NCBI GenBank assembly: GCA_963817065.1
Contig: CAWFMO010000001.1
Span: 372,001-436,000 of the forward strand
DNA length: 64,000 bases
From: CAWFMO01 sp963817065
Lineage (GTDB): Bacteria; Actinomycetota; Thermoleophilia; Solirubrobacterales; 70-9
Reading direction: 5' to 3'
Below the pieces are notes generated by a model, which was given only the letters and a program-made list of their open reading frames with translations, was not told the DNA's origin and did no database searches. The first letter of the stretch is position 1. Every line of letters begins with the position of its first letter. The translations under genes were made by a program, and so were the position numbers. Shown in pieces: positions 60,433 to 64,000 of the stretch.

Positions 60433-60618
60433 ATGGCGGAACGCAAAAAAGCTCCGAGCTGTGAGGACTGTTACTTCCACAGGCACATGCTCTGTGCCCT
60501 CGCGCTCGACGCGCCCTGCCCGACCTTCCGTCCCGACACCCCCCAGGGCCTGGTCCCGCCGCAGCAGCCGACGCTGCTGATGCGCCAGCCCGAGCTCAGC
60601 GCCGCGCGCGCCGCCTAA
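60433..60618 (+). CDS. Small four-cysteine protein of unknown function
   Basis: 61 aa, MAERKKAPSCEDCYFHRHMLCALALDAPCPTFRPDTPQGLVPPQQPTLLMRQPEL. Cysteines at 10, 13, 21 and 29 with two nearby histidines (16 and 18) suggest a small zinc knuckle. The remainder is a proline-rich tail. It is a recurrent type of actinobacterial small protein but I do not know a function. It starts 91 bp from the divergent hydroxylase gene and precedes the MBL hydrolase by 57 bp. Confidence 0.55.
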   Translation: MAERKKAPSCEDCYFHRHMLCALALDAPCPTFRPDTPQGLVPPQQPTLLMRQPELSAARAA

Positions 60619-60675
60619 CGCTGCATCTCGCGGCCATCAGCCTCTAGAGTCCTCACGCGGAGTGAGGGTGAGAGG

Positions 60676-61473
60676 TTGAAAGTCACGATCCTCGGGAAAT
60701 CCCCGTCCTGGCAGGACGCGGGCGGCGCCTGCAGCGGCTACCTCGTCCAGAGCGAGGACACCACGGTGCTCCTCGACTGCGGCAACGGCGTCTTTTCGAA
60801 GATGCGGCAGTTCGTCGACTACGTCGACCTCGACGCGGTCGTGATCTCGCACCTGCACGCCGATCACTGGCTCGACCTCGTCCCCTACTCCTACGCGCTC
60901 ACCTACGCCCCCAAGCAGCAGCCCGTGCCGGTCCACATCTGGCCCGGGACCGACAACCCGGCGCGGCCGCGGCTTATCGCCCCGCCGGGGGCGACCGAGA
61001 TGTTCCGGCGCGTCGTCGGCGCCTGGGGCAACGACGACCTGATCGAGAACGCGTTCGCGATCGAGGAGTACGAGCCCGGCGAGACGGTCGAGATCGGCGA
61101 CCTCTCGGCGCGCTTCCAGGAGGTGCCCCACTTCATGCAGACCTTCGCCGTCGACTTCAGCTCCGCCAACGGCAGCGGCGGCCGGCTCACCTACGGCGCC
61201 GACTGCCGGCCCGGCGACGAGATCGTCGAGATCGCCCGCGACACCGACCTGCTGATCGTCGAGGCGACCCTCCCGCGGCCCGAGCGAACCGGGATCCGGG
61301 GCCACATGACCCCGGCCGAGGCGGGCGAGCACGCGCGCGAGGCGGGCGCCAAGCGCGTCGTCATCACCCACATCTCCGACGAGCTCGGCGACGAGTGGGC
61401 CCGCACCGAGGCCGAGAAGGCGTTCAAGGGCGAGGTCGACGTCGCCCGCGAGGGCGCCGTCTACGAGGTCTGA
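60676..61473 (+). CDS. MBL-fold metallo-hydrolase (RNase Z/cyclic phosphodiesterase-like)
   Basis: 265 aa. ILGKSPSWQDAGGACSGYLVQSEDTTVLLDCGNGVF opening, the zinc-binding HLHADHWLD (59-67), a second His in VPHFMQTFAV, TYGADCRPGD with the metal Asp, and VITHISDELG. It is the family of tRNase Z-like and 3',5'-cyclic phosphodiesterase-like hydrolases. cAMP or c-di-GMP hydrolysis is possible in this context but not shown. TTG 60676 lies behind GGTGAGAGG. A TAGAGT (60645-60650) and a CCTCAC/GTGAGG hairpin mark a leadered transcript. Confidence 0.85.
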   Translation: MKVTILGKSPSWQDAGGACSGYLVQSEDTTVLLDCGNGVFSKMRQFVDYVDLDAVVISHLHADHWLDLVPYSYALTYAPKQQPVPVHIWPGTDNPARPRLIAPPGATEMFRRVVGAWGNDDLIENAFAIEEYEPGETVEIGDLSARFQEVPHFMQTFAVDFSSANGSGGRLTYGADCRPGDEIVEIARDTDLLIVEATLPRPERTGIRGHMTPAEAGEHAREAGAKRVVITHISDELGDEWARTEAEKAFKGEVDVAREGAVYEV

Positions 61474-61521
61474 GCAGCTACTCATATTTAAGTGGTGCTG
61501 GGCCGCCGCCGATGAAAACGG

Positions 61522-63273
61522 GTGGCACCTTCGTCGAAGAAGCTGTCCCGATCCGACCGGGAGACGGCGACGATCGGGAGCTGGGAGTGGGACCTCGAGC
61601 GCGATCGAGTGCTCTGGTCGGCCGAGCTCTGTGAGATCCACGGCGTCGACGGCGAGCGCCACTCCAGCTTCGCAGCGGTCGAGGAGCTGATCCACCCCGA
61701 GGACCGCGACAGCTTCATCCGCGCCGTCCGCGTCGCGTTTGCGGACCGGGCCCAGTTCACGAGCGAGCACCGGATCGTCAGGCCCGACGGCGAGATCCGG
61801 ACCGTGAAGGCACACGGCTGCGTCGTCGCGGCGAGCGACGGGCGCGAGCGGCTGATCGGGACGACCGAGGACGTCAGCGCGGGAGGCACCTACGAGGAGC
61901 GCGTCTGGTACGTCGCCAACCACGACGCGCTGACCGGGCTGCTCGGCCGGCGGAGGTTCATGGAGGAGCTCTGCGGCGAGATCGCCAACGCCCGGCACAC
62001 CGGCCGCCCGGGCGCGGTCCTGATCCTCGACCTCGACCGCTTCAAGGACATCAACGACTCGCTCGGCCACATGGCGGGGGACCAGCTGCTGATCCGGGTC
62101 GGCGAGCGGCTCCAGAAGAGCCTGCGGCGGGGAGACCTGCTCGCCCGGCTCGGGGGCGACGAGTTCGCCGTCCTGCTGCCCGGCTGCGGGGTCGACGAGG
62201 CCCGGATCGCCGCCGAGCGGCTGCTCGCGAGCCTCCGCGAGGGCGCCGCGGTCACGATCGCCGGTCGCGAGCGCCACGCCTCGGCGAGCGTCGGGGTGGC
62301 GCCGTTCGGGAGCGAGCCCCAGAGCGCCGACGAGCTGCTGGTCGCCGCCGACCTCGCGATGTATCGCGGCAAGGAAGAGGGCGGCTCGCGGGTCGAGGTC
62401 TTCGACGAGCGGATGCGGGCCGAGCTCGCGGCGCGGATGCGGGTCGAGGTCGAGCTCCGCGAGGCCCTCGACAGGGGCCAGATCGAGCCCTACTTCCAGC
62501 CGATCGTCTCGCTGCGCGACGGGATCCCGATCGGCTGCGAGGCGCTCGCGCGCTGGCACCACCCCGAGCGCGGCCTCGTCGCGCCGGCCGGCTTCATCCC
62601 GATCGCCGAGGAGCACGGGTTGATCGGCGAGATCGACGCGAGGATCATCCACATGGCCTGCGGGCGCGCGGCGGGCTGGCGGCGAGCCGGGATCCGCGCC
62701 CACGTCTCGGTCAACGTCTCGCCGGTCGAGCTCGTCGGGACCGAGACGATCGAGACCGTCCGCGCCGCGCTCGAGGCCAGCGGCCTGCCCGGGCCGCTGC
62801 TCCAGCTCGAGGTCACCGAGACCTCGCTGATCGACGACGCGGCCGTGATCGCCCCGACCCTCGAGGCGCTGAAGCGGCTCGGCGTGCGGATCGCGATCGA
62901 CGACTTCGGCGGAGGGACCTCTTCGCTCGCCTTCCTCAGCGGCCTGCCGATCGACGTGATCAAGATCGACCGCCACTTCATCAACGGGTTGCTTCGCGGA
63001 GGCGACGACCGGGCGATCGTCGCCGCCGTGATCTCGCTCGCCGAGGAGCTCGGGCTCTCGGTCGTCGCCGAGGGCGTCGAGACCGAGCGCCAGCACGGCG
63101 AGCTGCGCGAGCTCGGATGCGAGTTCGCGCAGGGGTTCCTCTACTCGAAGCCGGTCCCTGCCCGCGAGCTGCGCCTCGACGGCTACGCGAGCGCGATCCA
63201 GCCCGGGGTCGGCGACCCGTCCCAGATCCGCGAGTTCATGCGCCAGGTCGGGATCCCGGCGCGGATCGGCTAG
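61522..63273 (+). CDS. PAS-GGDEF-EAL c-di-GMP signalling protein
   Basis: 583 aa. A PAS-type sensor (about 15-118: SWEWDLERDRVLWSAELCEIHGV...HPEDRDSF, VRPDGEIRTVKAHG) precedes a GGDEF domain (about 130-295) with intact GGDEF (211-215) and the RxxD product-inhibition site RRGD (202-205). An EAL domain (about 305-560) follows with EAL (340-342) and the IDDFGGGTSS metal segment, so both synthesis and hydrolysis of c-di-GMP are possible. No TM helix is visible, so it is likely cytosolic. GTG start; a nearby ATG is out of frame. The next membrane gene starts 3 bp after the stop. Confidence 0.93.
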   Translation: MAPSSKKLSRSDRETATIGSWEWDLERDRVLWSAELCEIHGVDGERHSSFAAVEELIHPEDRDSFIRAVRVAFADRAQFTSEHRIVRPDGEIRTVKAHGCVVAASDGRERLIGTTEDVSAGGTYEERVWYVANHDALTGLLGRRRFMEELCGEIANARHTGRPGAVLILDLDRFKDINDSLGHMAGDQLLIRVGERLQKSLRRGDLLARLGGDEFAVLLPGCGVDEARIAAERLLASLREGAAVTIAGRERHASASVGVAPFGSEPQSADELLVAADLAMYRGKEEGGSRVEVFDERMRAELAARMRVEVELREALDRGQIEPYFQPIVSLRDGIPIGCEALARWHHPERGLVAPAGFIPIAEEHGLIGEIDARIIHMACGRAAGWRRAGIRAHVSVNVSPVELVGTETIETVRAALEASGLPGPLLQLEVTETSLIDDAAVIAPTLEALKRLGVRIAIDDFGGGTSSLAFLSGLPIDVIKIDRHFINGLLRGGDDRAIVAAVISLAEELGLSVVAEGVETERQHGELRELGCEFAQGFLYSKPVPARELRLDGYASAIQPGVGDPSQIREFMRQVGIPARIG

Positions 63274-63275
63274 CG

Positions 63276-64000
63276 ATGACCGCCGCGCTCGCAGCCGGCA
63301 ACATCATCCTCGGGCTCGCGTACACGGGCTACGGGACGATGACCCTGATGGAGATGATCCGCGACCGCGACCGGATGGGGTTCTCACATTTCGGGGCGGC
63401 GTGGATCGCGATGGCCTTCACCTGCGGCCCGCACCACTGGGTCCACGGGCTGCACCTCGGGATGGAGGGGCGGAGCGCGGGGGGCCTCGACCTGATCGCC
63501 GTGGCGATCGGGTTGCCGGCGGGGCTGATCTGGTTCTCGCTCCGGGTCGAGGCCTTCTCCGGCGGCCGCGGCGACCGCTTCGTATCCGGAAGCCCGCTCT
63601 GGGTCCTGGCGCTGCCGACCGCGCTCGCCGTCTACGTCACGGCGCTGGTCGCCGCCGCGATCGGGATCGGGAACGTCCAGATCCGCGGCGACGACATGAT
63701 CGTCGTCCTCCCCAACATCCTGCTGGTCATGCTCTACGGCGCGATCGCCTACTACCTCGCGAGGACCCAGGTCGGGAACCGCAAGCCGCTCGGCGGCTGG
63801 TCGCTCTCGGGCCTCGCGCTCGCTGTCGTCTTCGCGACCTGCGCGCTGATGCACGGCGTCTACGCGATCTATTCGATGACCGGGCAGTACGGGCCCGACG
63901 TGCACGGGGTCGGGATCGACGTGCTCGCGGTCCCGGCGGCCGTCTACTTCCTCTGGGTCGTGCAGGCGCTCTACCGCGGCACCTTCCGCGACTGGAACGG
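63276..64000 (+). CDS. Multi-pass membrane protein, C-terminus beyond the window
   Basis: Open from ATG 63276 to the window end (241 codons seen, no stop). It starts MTAALAAGNIILGLAYTGYGTMTLMEMIRDRDRMGFSHFGAAWIAMAFTCGPHHWVHGLHLG. Several hydrophobic segments alternate with short loops; a HHWVHGLH histidine cluster lies at the membrane border, and LMHGVYAIYSM is on a later helix. It resembles no family I can name. It is probably co-transcribed with the GGDEF-EAL gene (2 bp between stop and start) and could be a membrane partner of it. Confidence 0.55.
   Translation, partial: MTAALAAGNIILGLAYTGYGTMTLMEMIRDRDRMGFSHFGAAWIAMAFTCGPHHWVHGLHLGMEGRSAGGLDLIAVAIGLPAGLIWFSLRVEAFSGGRGDRFVSGSPLWVLALPTALAVYVTALVAAAIGIGNVQIRGDDMIVVLPNILLVMLYGAIAYYLARTQVGNRKPLGGWSLSGLALAVVFATCALMHGVYAIYSMTGQYGPDVHGVGIDVLAVPAAVYFLWVVQALYRGTFRDWN

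Overview
The window is a high-GC chromosomal segment, very probably from an actinobacterium of the class Thermoleophilia (Solirubrobacterales type). This is inferred from GC-rich codon use, frequent GTG and TTG starts, actinobacterial-type promoters, and several exported proteins with Lys/Arg tails that carry a Cys pair. Genes are tightly packed on both strands. I see no IS element, prophage, integron, CRISPR array or replication origin. At least four genes carry single-base frame breaks, which suggests either residual assembly indels or several decaying genes.

Layout. 1-5.4 kb: small metabolic and hypothetical genes (MBL-fold fragment, DUF4188, tRNA-Val, SnoaL-like, PEP mutase/ICL-like, thioesterase, GST, AlgH). 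5.4-11.4 kb: a long SRP RNA and dnaX-ybaB-recR, with two exported proteins and a glycosyltransferase-like membrane protein between them. 11.5-17.6 kb: a secreted glycosidase with cysteine repeats, a padR-mmpL operon under an apparent CRP-like site, and a degenerate GH3 protein. 17.6-21.2 kb: lysC and asd (aspartate pathway), separated by an exported protein on the other strand. 21.2-32.4 kb: two divergent LuxR-family ATPase regulators and an RTX/beta-helix exported pair, linked by an exact 19-bp motif. 32.4-39.4 kb: a CPA1 antiporter facing a six-gene operon (sdhA-sdhB-CCG subunit, L7/L12-like protein, ArsB/NhaD-type transporter, CBS protein). 39.5-44.5 kb: site-2 protease, tetR-acyl-CoA dehydrogenase operon, another tailed exported protein. 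44.5-50.5 kb: a complete peptide ABC transporter operon. 50.6-54.2 kb: a stand-alone cNMP-binding protein convergent with an adenylate cyclase/ATPase. 54.3-58.3 kb: icd-mdh and a delta-60/RTX protein. 58.3-64 kb: winged-helix protein, 2-hydroxyacid dehydrogenase, fatty acid hydroxylase, MBL hydrolase, GGDEF-EAL protein, and a membrane protein cut by the window end.

How the parts work together. Central carbon metabolism is represented by icd, mdh and an anchorless, MfrABE/SdhABE-like succinate dehydrogenase. Regulation looks dominated by cAMP (cyclase, cNMP-binding protein, a TGTGA-N6-TCACA site), c-di-GMP (GGDEF-EAL), and LuxR-type ATPase regulators that may control the adjacent exported proteins. 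Many first genes of transcription units have a -10 hexamer 6-8 nt before the start codon, indicating leaderless mRNAs. All functions are read from sequence by eye; no database search was run.
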